A stretch of DNA of 13,703 nucleotides from Anaerolineales bacterium UBA2029 (GCA_002332795.1 DDBP01000307.1:1-13703); one strand, 5' to 3'; positions 7,887 to 13,703 are shown, counted from the stretch's first letter. Notes: generated by a model from the letters alone, not told the origin. Program-made: numbers and translations.

Positions 7887-7898
7887 GTCTGGCCAGAC
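7887..7898. repeat. 12-bp perfect palindrome in the rplJ-rplL spacer
   Basis: GTCTGGCCAGAC reads the same on both strands and lies 6 nt after the rplJ stop codon. As RNA it would make only a 4-5 bp stem with a GGCC loop and no T tract, so it is not a terminator. Its role is unknown. Confidence 0.5.
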
Positions 7899-7904
7899 CG
7901 TAGT

Positions 7905-8462
7905 CTAGGCCGCTTCCTTCTGGCTGTAGGCAGCCAGCACGTTGATCAGGCCGCCTGTGGCCGCCTGAATGACAGCCACCACCTGACGCCCAGGTTCCTC
8001 AAGCAGCCCGACGAACTGGGACATCGGCATGGTGATGGTGCCCAGCAGTTGAGCACGCAATACTTCGAGCGGCGGCAGTTTGGAAATGGCGTCGAGCTGG
8101 TCCGCTGCGACAACGCTGTTGCCGATGATGCCACCCTTGACCACCAGGACTTCGTTGGTGCCAGCATATTCGAGCACCGTCTTGATGGCCGCAGCCAGAT
8201 CATCGTAGGCGATCGTCACGGCAACCGGGCCTTTGAGCAGCGTCTCAGGCACGGCCATGCCCACTTCCTGCAGGGCCAGCTTGAACAGCGTGTTCTTGGT
8301 GACCGTCAGCCGGGCATTGCTCTCGCGCAGGCGAGAGCGAAATTCGTTGAGCTGCGCCATCGTCAGGCCGCGATACTCCGAGACGATCAGGCCCTTGGCA
8401 CCCTGCAGCATCTCTACGTACTGGGCGAGCAGTTCCCGCTTACGCTCTTTGGTGATAGCCAA
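7905..8462 (-). CDS. rplJ: 50S ribosomal protein L10, TTG start
   Basis: L10 anchors L7/L12 dimers to 23S rRNA at the base of the stalk and, in studied bacteria, the L10-L12 complex represses its own operon by binding the leader RNA. The 185-residue protein has the usual N-terminal rRNA-binding domain (ITKERKRELLAQYVEML, then GLIVSEYRGLTMAQLNEFRSRLRE and TVTKNTLFKLAL) and a C-terminal helical tail that binds L12. The length is slightly above the common 165-175. The start codon is TTG at 8460-8462: it sits 9 nt after the strong site AAAGGAGGA (8471-8479) and begins the conserved N-terminus, and no in-frame ATG or GTG lies close by. rplL follows after 88 bp. Confidence 0.96.
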   Translation of the reverse strand: MAITKERKRELLAQYVEMLQGAKGLIVSEYRGLTMAQLNEFRSRLRESNARLTVTKNTLFKLALQEVGMAVPETLLKGPVAVTIAYDDLAAAIKTVLEYAGTNEVLVVKGGIIGNSVVAADQLDAISKLPPLEVLRAQLLGTITMPMSQFVGLLEEPGRQVVAVIQAATGGLINVLAAYSQKEAA

Positions 8463-8479
8463 GCGCGCATTCCTCCTTT
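8460..8479 (-). promoter_or_regulatory. Shine-Dalgarno site and TTG start of rplJ
   Basis: AAAGGAGGA (8471-8479 on the minus strand) is followed after 9 nt by TTG. An ATG at 8468-8470 is out of frame and only 1 nt from GGAGG, so it cannot serve. A perfect 6-bp hairpin, GGAAAT/ATTTCC with a 3-nt loop (8484-8498), lies 4 nt upstream of the site. Confidence 0.8.
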
Positions 8480-8510
8480 CTTTGGAAATGGTATTTCCGC
8501 AGAGGAGACC

Positions 8511-8542
8511 AAAAACGGTCTCCGCGCATCAGGCGAAGACCG
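8511..8542 (-). terminator. Attenuator hairpin in the rplJ leader
   Basis: On the minus strand CGGTCTTCGC (8533-8542) pairs with GCGGAGACCG (8516-8525), ten pairs including one G-U, around a 7-nt loop, and TTTTT follows at once (8511-8515). It lies about 50 nt before the rplJ start and has the form of an intrinsic terminator. Its 5' arm can instead pair with 8585-8594, and its 3' arm with 8504-8510 (GGAGACC/GGTCTCC), so at least two exclusive folds exist. Confidence 0.75.
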
Positions 8543-8576
8543 TATCCCAGGCATGGTGATCACACACCGGAGAGCC

Positions 8577-8656
8577 GGTTGGGAGTCTTCACCTCGGCAG
8601 GCGGATACTCCATTAAGCCCGGCAGGGCACCTGCTGTCTGCGGCAAAAGGCCAACC
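8577..8656 (-). promoter_or_regulatory. L10-leader-like autoregulatory RNA of rplJL
   Basis: The RNA between promoter and attenuator matches the general layout of the ribosomal protein L10 leader. An outer stem GGTTGG (8651-8656) pairs with CCAACC (8577-8582). Inside, GACAGCAGGTG is followed by a GCCC/GGGC hairpin, TTAAT, and CCGCCTGCCGAGG; GCAGGTG pairs with CGCCTGC in seven pairs, leaving asymmetric internal loops of the kind used by the kink-turn that L10-L12 binds. The segment AGGTGAAGAC (8585-8594) lies at the 3' side and is complementary over ten pairs to the 5' arm of the attenuator (8531-8540), so binding here could control read-through. The fold was made by hand. Confidence 0.75.
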
Positions 8657-8683
8657 TAAACTGGATGGTGAGTTTGCGGGGTC

Positions 8684-8712
8684 ATCATAGCAGCCAGTTT
8701 CTGGCCCGTCAA
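8684..8712 (-). promoter_or_regulatory. Sigma-70-type promoter of rplJ-rplL
   Basis: On the minus strand TTGACG (8707-8712) and TATGAT (8684-8689) are separated by exactly 17 bp; each is 5 of 6 to consensus. The predicted start of transcription, near 8677, gives a leader of about 215 nt. The promoter lies 22 bp after the stop codon of the upstream transglutaminase gene. The spacer holds a short inverted repeat, GCCAG-AAA-CTGGC (8693-8705). Confidence 0.85.
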
Positions 8713-8733
8713 GGCTGAAATCTGGCCGCGCCG

Positions 8734-11250
8734 TCAACGCCCCCGCCCCAGCCATGCCGCCAGTTTGCGGCGAATGAAGGCCCAGCGGGCCGCACTCCAC
8801 GCCTGTTGTGCCAGTCGGTTGGCGAATGCCCGCTGTTCTGGCTGCGACGGCGGCGCGTAGCGCTCCGCCACATAGGTGTGAGTGATGGTCGTCACCGGCT
8901 GCTCGATCTCCGGCAACTGCCCCACCAGGTAGCGCCGGCGCTCGTCGGGGGTCGCCGCAGCGTCGAAATGCAGGCCCAGCCAGCGCCCGTAGATGGCCAG
9001 TCGAGCATAGGCCCGCTGCACGGCAGAGAGTCCCCCCAGCCCGCGGTATTCCACGTACCAGATCAGGAACAGCCCCAGCAGGATCAGCGCTGCGATGATC
9101 AGCGCCAGCAAGCCCAACGTCAGCAAGATCACGCGCAACACGTCGTTGCCCCCGTGTCCACCGACGTGCGTCACATCGGGCGGGGGCGGCGGTGTCGCGC
9201 TGGGCGCGGGCGTGGGGCTTGGCGTCGGCGAAGCGGGCACCAGCGGGTTACTGCTCACGCCGGTAGGAGTCGCCGCAGCCCCTCCCTCTGGCGTCGGCGG
9301 CGGCAAGGTGGGAGTGGCCGTGGCAAGGGGGGTCGGCGTGGGCACCGGCGTCACCGTCGGCAATAACGCCTGCGGAGCCATATCGTCCTGCCGGTTGATG
9401 GGCGCTTCGTCGGCGGTCGGCTCGAATTCCACCCAGCCATAGCCGGGAAAGTAGACTTCGACCCAGGTGTGTGCATCGCGTTCGCGCACCAGGTAAATCT
9501 GGCGCTCCGGGTCCCAGGTGCCCTGAGCAAAGCCTGCCGCCATGCGCGCCGGAATCCCCTGCGAGCGCAACATCAGCACCATGGCAGTGGCATAGTAATT
9601 GCAATAGCCCTGCCGCTGCTCGAACAGAAACCATTCGATGGGGTCGCGGCCACGCGGCGGAGTGGGGATGGACTCGTTGTACTGAATATTGGTGCGCAGC
9701 CAGAACTCGATGGCTCTGGCCTGATCGTAAGGCGTGACTGCGCCCGCCTGCCGGATGATCTGCGCCGCCAGTTCGCGCACCCGCGGCGACACATCACTCG
9801 CCCCCTGGAGATAGAGTCGCAGCACCCAGTCTGGGTAGTCCTGGCCCGCCGTGCGCAGCGCCGAGGCCGACGCCACACTCACCAGCGAAGTGACGGTGTA
9901 GCTATCGCCGCTGCGCAGCGGTGCGCGGGCGCGGATGATCGCTACATCGGTCGGGCCGTTGGTGTTCACACAGCTACGCCCGAAGTCTTCCACGCAGTCC
10001 AGCTCGGCTTCTACCGGCAATCCCATTGCGCTGGGCTGCGGAGCGGCGTGAATCAGGTCGGTAGAGCGGATGAGCATGGTGACCTGTTGGCGAACTGCCG
10101 CTCGTGCACCCGGCAACAGCGGGCCGATGTTGAATTGCAACCCCGCTTCGTCGGTGAAGGCCCGCACCGTGCGGATGTGTCGCCAGCGTCGCGCGGCGGC
10201 ATCATAAGCGTCGTACACCGTCGAACGCCAGTAGTAACGCACGCCCGGCGGCCCTTCGACCTGTACCAGCATCACTGGCTGGTCGCCAAGCTGGATCGCG
10301 CCGCTCAGTTGCAGTTCGGTCCCGCCGTAGTAGTCCGCAGTGGCAATGCCCTGCCCTTCCAGCGAGGAGAACAGCCGATTCCACAGATCGGCAAGCTTTA
10401 CCAGCGTATCTCCGGAGAGCAACTCGCGCACCCGCGAGAGATCGCGATCGTCTCTGGCGGTCGGAGCGCGCCACGCCAGCGCGACCAGGGTCACTGCCAG
10501 CACTGCCCCCGTCCAGAAAAACGCCCGCCACATCACCGGGCGAAAGCTCACCTGATGATCGAACCACTCGTATTCGCGCACCTTGAAGTGCGAGCGGATG
10601 AGCAGCAACAGCGCCAGCACAACGAAACCGGCCAGATAGCGATCCAGCGGGACGTCGCCCTGGTAGTAGAACTGATTGGTCACCAGCACCAGGCCCGCGG
10701 GCAGGATGACGCGCCAGACACGGTTCACCCGAAACACGTGCCAGGCCGCGTTGTGGCCCATGAACCAGAACAGCACTGCCAGAAACAGCACGAAGACCAC
10801 GCCGTCGTTGGCTGGGCGCTGCCCCGCAATGGCTTCGTCCAGCCAGGTCTTCACCTGTCCCAGCAAGATATCCGTGCGTACCCACAGAGGCCCATTTTCG
10901 ACCAGCGTGTAGGCGCTGATCACCAGGATACCGGCCAGGCTATACATGGTGCTCAGGATCAAAGCGAACAGCTCAGAATAATGGCTCTTCGCCAGCAGAA
11001 AGCCCAGGCCAGCGGCCAGCAGGCTGATCGGCACCAGCGCTCCCAGCCCATCCGTCCAGTGCGCAGCCGCCAGCGCTTGCGCCGTGACGATCACCATCGC
11101 CCATACCAGCAGCAGGCTGGTGACGTCGCCAGGGCCGAAGATCGCCCGCAGTTGATAGCGCAACCGTCGTCGCCAACGCCCAGGCGAACGCGGCGCGCGC
11201 GCCACCTGGCGCGTGGGAGAGACTGGTCGCATGCGTTGCGCAGTAGCCAC
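8734..11250 (-). CDS. Membrane-bound transglutaminase-like protein (TgpA type)
   Basis: An 838-residue integral membrane protein. After a basic N-terminus, about seven hydrophobic segments lie within 42-260 (such as 44-63, 70-87, 93-114, 150-165, 180-196, 206-219, 241-260), matching the DUF3488 region. A large extracytoplasmic region follows, with a transglutaminase-like domain (about 500-615): Cys550 in EQRQGYCNYYATAMVLMLRSQG and His594 in RDAHTWVEVY. The third triad position, Asp in TgpA, appears to be Glu610 (WVEFEPTAD). A Pro/Thr/Ser stalk (631-691) leads to a last membrane helix (705-732) and a DUF4129-like cytoplasmic tail. Natural substrates of this class are mostly unknown; some act on peptides or peptidoglycan-linked targets. 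The start is GTG at 11250, five bases after AAGGG; an in-frame ATG 18 bp later has no ribosome site. It diverges from the lipoprotein esterase and lies upstream of the rplJ promoter. Confidence 0.9.
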   Translation of the reverse strand: MATAQRMRPVSPTRQVARAPRSPGRWRRRLRYQLRAIFGPGDVTSLLLVWAMVIVTAQALAAAHWTDGLGALVPISLLAAGLGFLLAKSHYSELFALILSTMYSLAGILVISAYTLVENGPLWVRTDILLGQVKTWLDEAIAGQRPANDGVVFVLFLAVLFWFMGHNAAWHVFRVNRVWRVILPAGLVLVTNQFYYQGDVPLDRYLAGFVVLALLLLIRSHFKVREYEWFDHQVSFRPVMWRAFFWTGAVLAVTLVALAWRAPTARDDRDLSRVRELLSGDTLVKLADLWNRLFSSLEGQGIATADYYGGTELQLSGAIQLGDQPVMLVQVEGPPGVRYYWRSTVYDAYDAAARRWRHIRTVRAFTDEAGLQFNIGPLLPGARAAVRQQVTMLIRSTDLIHAAPQPSAMGLPVEAELDCVEDFGRSCVNTNGPTDVAIIRARAPLRSGDSYTVTSLVSVASASALRTAGQDYPDWVLRLYLQGASDVSPRVRELAAQIIRQAGAVTPYDQARAIEFWLRTNIQYNESIPTPPRGRDPIEWFLFEQRQGYCNYYATAMVLMLRSQGIPARMAAGFAQGTWDPERQIYLVRERDAHTWVEVYFPGYGWVEFEPTADEAPINRQDDMAPQALLPTVTPVPTPTPLATATPTLPPPTPEGGAAATPTGVSSNPLVPASPTPSPTPAPSATPPPPPDVTHVGGHGGNDVLRVILLTLGLLALIIAALILLGLFLIWYVEYRGLGGLSAVQRAYARLAIYGRWLGLHFDAAATPDERRRYLVGQLPEIEQPVTTITHTYVAERYAPPSQPEQRAFANRLAQQAWSAARWAFIRRKLAAWLGRGR

Positions 11251-11343
11251 AGCGTCCCTTGCCCCCTGGCCGGGCCATGTGCTTCACCTGCCCGTCCGGC
11301 ACATACTGATCACGTGCAGGCGCGCTCGCCAGGGCATGTGACG

Positions 11344-11372
11344 ATTCTAAGGCCCGTTGCAGCAACCGCCAA
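11344..11372 (-). promoter_or_regulatory. Promoter of the transglutaminase gene
   Basis: On the minus strand TTGGCG (11367-11372) and TAGAAT (11344-11349) are 17 bp apart, with 4 and 5 of 6 consensus bases. The predicted leader is about 87 nt to the GTG at 11250. Confidence 0.55.
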
Positions 11373-11378
11373 ACGGGG

Positions 11379-11407
11379 TTGTGCAGCCGTTCCGATATGC
11401 ATATAAT
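11379..11407 (+). promoter_or_regulatory. Promoter of the lipoprotein esterase, placed for a leaderless transcript
   Basis: A perfect TATAAT lies at 11402-11407, with TTGTGC (11379-11384, 3 of 6) 17 bp upstream. The -10 box ends 7 nt before the ATG at 11415, so the transcript would start at or next to the start codon. Confidence 0.6.
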
Positions 11408-11414
11408 CGCCGCC

Positions 11415-12464
11415 ATGACACCCAAAAGACATCTGCTACTCACCACCGTTGTGCTGACGTTAGCCCTGCTGGTCGCCTGCGAGCCACTGGCACCCGCTCA
11501 GACCCCCGTCTACATTGTCGTCACTGGTGAGACGCCCGCGACGACGCCGCCTCTGGCCGGAGAAACGCCCGTCGCAGCGGCCAGTACTCCTCAGCCTGCG
11601 GCCCCTGGCGTGGCCGGCGTCGTGAATACGCTGGCCCCCTCACCAACGCCTACGCCGGTTGCCACCGCCCTGCCCTCGCCGACGCCTTTCAAGTGCGCCG
11701 AAGCCAGCGGGCGGGTGATCCAGTACACCGTCCCCAGCGCTGTCACGGGCGCAGAAGTGGTCAATTACGTCTATTTGCCTCCGTGCTTCTACGACTCCCT
11801 GCAGCGTTATCCTTATGTGATCCTGTTGCATGGCACCGGCTACGACAACGGCATGTGGGTAGACCTGGGCGCGCCTTCGGTGATGGATCAAGGCATCGCC
11901 AGCGGCACCTTGCCGCCCATGGTGCTGATCATGCCCGATGGTGGCCTGCTGGCGGAGCTGAACGATCAGCCAGACGATGCCTCGTTCGAGACCGTGATCC
12001 TCAACGAACTCATCCCATCCCTGGAACGCGACTTCTGTCTGTGGGGGGCGCGCGAGGGACGCGCGATCGGTGGCATCTCCAGAGGCGGCTTCTGGGCCTT
12101 CAGCATTGCCCTGCGCCATCCGGATGTATTCAGCGCCGTCGGGGGACATAGCCCTCACTTCGAGCCAGACAACGCCGGGCCGGATTTCAACCCACTTGAC
12201 CTGGCGACGCGTCCCAATCCAGCCCTATCCGCGCTGCGCATCTATCTGGATCACGGCGCGAACGATTACGTGGCTGCCAATGTACGCCGTCTGTCCGACC
12301 TGCTGCGGCAGAACGGCATTGCGCACGACTACTTCATTGATCCAGTCGGCGATCACGACATGACCTACTGGACGTCGCATGTAGCCGAGTATCTCTCGTT
12401 CTACGGGCAACGCTGGCCGCACGACATCGCCGCCCTGCCCTCGTGCCTGGAACCCAGCCCCTGA
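11415..12464 (+). CDS. Lipoprotein esterase of the alpha/beta-hydrolase (esterase D-like) family
   Basis: A 349-residue secreted, probably lipid-anchored esterase. The N-terminus MTPKRHLLLTT is followed by a hydrophobic stretch ending LLVAC, a lipobox with Cys22 as the anchored residue. Residues 30-92 are a Pro/Thr/Ala linker (SPTPTPVATALPSPTP). The catalytic domain (about 95-335) has YVILLHG (134-140) near the oxyanion region, the nucleophile elbow GISRGG with Ser222, a likely Asp at 284 (DHGAND) and His314 (GDHDMTYW), as in esterase D, feruloyl esterase and mycolyltransferase-type enzymes. The substrate is unknown; acylated surface or extracellular compounds are plausible. ATG 11415 is chosen because it gives a perfect lipoprotein signal; an in-frame TTG at 11379 and ATG at 11397 would lie within the promoter. 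No Shine-Dalgarno site is seen. Confidence 0.85.
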   Translation: MTPKRHLLLTTVVLTLALLVACEPLAPAQTPVYIVVTGETPATTPPLAGETPVAAASTPQPAAPGVAGVVNTLAPSPTPTPVATALPSPTPFKCAEASGRVIQYTVPSAVTGAEVVNYVYLPPCFYDSLQRYPYVILLHGTGYDNGMWVDLGAPSVMDQGIASGTLPPMVLIMPDGGLLAELNDQPDDASFETVILNELIPSLERDFCLWGAREGRAIGGISRGGFWAFSIALRHPDVFSAVGGHSPHFEPDNAGPDFNPLDLATRPNPALSALRIYLDHGANDYVAANVRRLSDLLRQNGIAHDYFIDPVGDHDMTYWTSHVAEYLSFYGQRWPHDIAALPSCLEPSP

Positions 12465-12475
12465 CAGCGGGGAGA

Positions 12476-12916
12476 CTACAGCACGGCGTCGAATAGCTGC
12501 AGCAGCAACCAGAACAGGGTGAATGCACCGATAGCCGTTAGCACGATGCCGATCAGACATCCCCAGCGCCCGACACGAGAGCGCAGCACGTAGCGCAGCA
12601 CGGTCAGGAAGGTCACCGTCCCTCCACCAGCCAGCACCGCGCCTATGTCGTCCGCCTGACCGGCGAAGGGAATCAGATCGGGGATGGCATCGATCGGCGA
12701 GAAAAGATAGAGCGCCGTCAGCAGCAGGATGGCCAGAATGCTGCCGCTGATGCCCCAGTCGAGCGCCTGCCGTACCAGAGGATCGCCCGTCCTGGTACGC
12801 CGCGCGGTCGTGTAGGCAGTGGCATCGGGATCGTAGCCATATTCTGGCGGCTCATAGTATTCGTCGTAGGCATCGTAAGCGTTGTCTTCCGGGGGATAGT
12901 CATCTCGCCGCGGCAT
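12476..12916 (-). CDS. DUF1232 (YkvA-like) membrane protein
   Basis: A 146-residue small membrane protein. Residues 1-45 are hydrophilic, acidic and very rich in tyrosine (eight Tyr within 14-35). The core LLTALYLFSPIDAIPDLIPFAGQADDIGAVLAG (65-97) carries the SPxDxIPD-x-IP-x-x-G-x-x-DD pattern of DUF1232, a short hydrophobic family of unknown function found widely in bacteria. Membrane segments are likely at 56-73 and 119-141. An in-frame extension upstream to 13135 would run through the promoter; ATG 12916 has GGGAG 8-9 nt before it and gives a sensible N-terminus. The stop codon is 11 bp from that of the convergent esterase gene. Confidence 0.85.
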   Translation of the reverse strand: MPRRDDYPPEDNAYDAYDEYYEPPEYGYDPDATAYTTARRTRTGDPLVRQALDWGISGSILAILLLTALYLFSPIDAIPDLIPFAGQADDIGAVLAGGGTVTFLTVLRYVLRSRVGRWGCLIGIVLTAIGAFTLFWLLLQLFDAVL

Positions 12917-12950
12917 TGGATTGTGCTCCCATAGGTGAGGTTCTGGGCGA

Positions 12951-12979
12951 AGTATAACAGAAGACGCGCCGACTGTCCT
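12951..12979 (-). promoter_or_regulatory. Extended -10 promoter of the DUF1232 gene
   Basis: On the minus strand AGGACA (12974-12979, 4 of 6) and TATACT (12951-12956, 5 of 6) are 17 bp apart, and TGT directly precedes TATACT, making an extended -10. The predicted leader is about 28 nt to the ATG at 12916. Confidence 0.65.
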
Positions 12980-13052
12980 GGGAAAACAAGAAAGAGGCGT
13001 TAGCGCCCTGCACAAAGGTTGTGAGGCTGTAATCGCTCCCATCAGCGCCAAA

Positions 13053-13068
13053 GCGGTATAATCACCGC
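13053..13068 (+). promoter_or_regulatory. -10 box inside a short inverted repeat, upstream of the Wzz-like gene
   Basis: A perfect TATAAT (13057-13062) lies within GCGGT-ATAATC-ACCGC, a 5-bp inverted repeat. No recognisable -35 box is found at 16-18 bp. The predicted transcript would begin near 13069, about 25 nt before ATG 13094. Confidence 0.45.
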
Positions 13069-13093
13069 GCGGCTGACCTGTTTTCGCCAATCT

Positions 13094-13703
13094 ATGTCCA
13101 AGGCGGTGACTGTGGAACTGATCACACTCTGGCAAATCGCGAAGAGACGCGGGTGGCTGGTGGCGTTGCCGCTGCTGATCGTGGCGCTGCTGACGCTACC
13201 CGCCCTGCGTACCGCGCTCAATCCGCCCCCGCGCTACGAGGTGCGCGTCCGGCTGACCGCGGCTGCTCCCCCCGGCACAGAAGGGGCAGTCGCCGATGCG
13301 CCGTATCAGGATACGTCCTACGTGGTGTGGCTGGCCTCGGAATACGTGGCCGTCAATTTGCCGCACTGGATTACCAGCGACAGTTTCGCCCAGGAAGTCA
13401 GCGCGATACTGGCGGGCGAAGGACTTTCGCTCAGCGCCGCCGACCTGCAAGGTGCGTTTGCGGCGGATAGCTATCGCAGCATCGTCACGCTCTACGTGCA
13501 GTGGGAAGATGCCGCCCAGATTACCCCCATCGCCCAGGCTGCCATTCGCGTCCTGCAGCAGCGCAACGCCGAGTACTTCCCTCAGTTCGCTGTGTCGCCA
13601 GCGCGGGTAGTGGCGCTCGATGGGCTGAAAGTTCAGCGGGTGCCACCTCCGCTCAGTCAACGCCTGCTGCCCCTGGTGCGGCTGGCCATCGGCGGGCTGG
13701 CAG
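13094..13703 (+). CDS. Wzz-like polysaccharide chain-length determinant protein, 5' part
   Basis: The reading frame is open to the end of the window, so the gene is truncated; 203 residues are visible. The start TVELITLWQIAKRRGWLVALPLLIVALLTL has the pattern of Wzz/capsule co-polymerase proteins: a short cytoplasmic helix, basic residues and a membrane segment (about 21-38). An extracytoplasmic domain follows (YEVRVRLTAAAPP, then SDSFAQEVSAIL, and AAIRVLQQRNAEYFPQ). The last visible residues, VPPPLSQRLLPLVRLAIGGLA, look like the proline-rich lead into the second membrane segment. Wzz proteins set the length of surface polysaccharides in the inner membrane with the Wzy polymerase. ATG 13094 has no ribosome site; GTG 13112 has AAGG 8 nt upstream and is a real alternative. 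Whether a kinase domain follows cannot be seen. Confidence 0.65.
   Translation, partial: MSKAVTVELITLWQIAKRRGWLVALPLLIVALLTLPALRTALNPPPRYEVRVRLTAAAPPGTEGAVADAPYQDTSYVVWLASEYVAVNLPHWITSDSFAQEVSAILAGEGLSLSAADLQGAFAADSYRSIVTLYVQWEDAAQITPIAQAAIRVLQQRNAEYFPQFAVSPARVVALDGLKVQRVPPPLSQRLLPLVRLAIGGLA

Noticed and set aside
7416..8690. A 424-codon open frame on the plus strand, antisense to rplL and rplJ
   Set aside because: It spans two certain ribosomal genes and their spacer and leader; the product is Ser/Ala/Arg-rich and shows no family features.
9180..9360. Repetitive-looking, CRISPR- or minisatellite-like DNA
   Set aside because: It encodes the Pro/Thr/Ser stalk of the transglutaminase; the repeats are irregular at DNA level and follow codon use for TPTP.
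9469..11406. A 645-codon open frame on the plus strand, antisense to the transglutaminase gene
   Set aside because: It mirrors a conserved, domain-bearing gene. The translation is rich in Arg, Gln and His with no domain or hydrophobic pattern, as expected for the complement of GC-rich coding DNA.
12458..12472. Inverted repeat CCCC-N7-GGGG at the end of the esterase gene, as a terminator
   Set aside because: Only a 4-bp stem and no T tract on either strand.
13153..13470. A 105-codon plus-strand frame at the window end
   Set aside because: It overlaps in another frame the open Wzz-like frame, which has a membrane segment and family-like features; this one is Arg/Ala-rich noise.

Overview
The window is an ordinary-looking chromosomal stretch from a GC-rich bacterium, most likely a member of the Chloroflexota. 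That assignment is an inference. It rests on the Pro/Thr-rich stalks after membrane anchors in two proteins, a stand-alone trehalose synthase, a long-type nucleotidyltransferase, and a TgpA-type transglutaminase whose core reads WVEFEPTAD. No phage, insertion sequence, CRISPR array, tRNA or rRNA gene was seen, and nothing indicates recent transfer.

Layout, left to right. gyrB (87-2033, +) starts at a GTG behind a strong Shine-Dalgarno site and ends in a clear terminator. It converges on a minus-strand pair: a TPR protein (3279-3803) followed by a long-form glucose-1-phosphate thymidylyltransferase (2104-3183). The TPR gene diverges from a zinc-ribbon/FHA protein (3926-4432, +), and the two promoters overlap back to back at their -35 boxes. 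The FHA gene is followed after 39 bp by trehalose synthase treS (4472-6118, +). treS converges on an unrecognised 371-residue protein (6126-7241, -). Upstream of that, with its own terminator, is the ribosomal stalk operon rplJ-rplL (8462 down to 7412, -). It is preceded by a textbook sigma-70 promoter and a leader of about 215 nt that carries an L10-leader-like fold and a terminator/antiterminator switch. Next are a membrane transglutaminase of the TgpA type (8734-11250, -), a divergent lipoprotein esterase (11415-12464, +) that may be translated from a leaderless mRNA, a small DUF1232 membrane protein (12476-12916, -), and the 5' part of a Wzz-like polysaccharide chain-length protein (13094 to the window end, +).

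How the genes relate. Most transcription units hold one or two genes and the window reads as a mosaic: DNA topology (gyrB), translation (rplJL), sugar nucleotide and trehalose metabolism, and several envelope proteins (transglutaminase, lipoprotein esterase, DUF1232, Wzz-like). rplJL lies apart from rplK-rplA and rpoBC, its usual neighbours in many bacteria. The most informative non-coding element is the rplJ leader, where paired segments for both an attenuator and an antiterminator are visible. I found no convincing new multi-gene system. The closest candidates for follow-up are the unknown 371-residue gene, the zinc-ribbon/FHA-treS pair, and the regulatory structures listed as findings.
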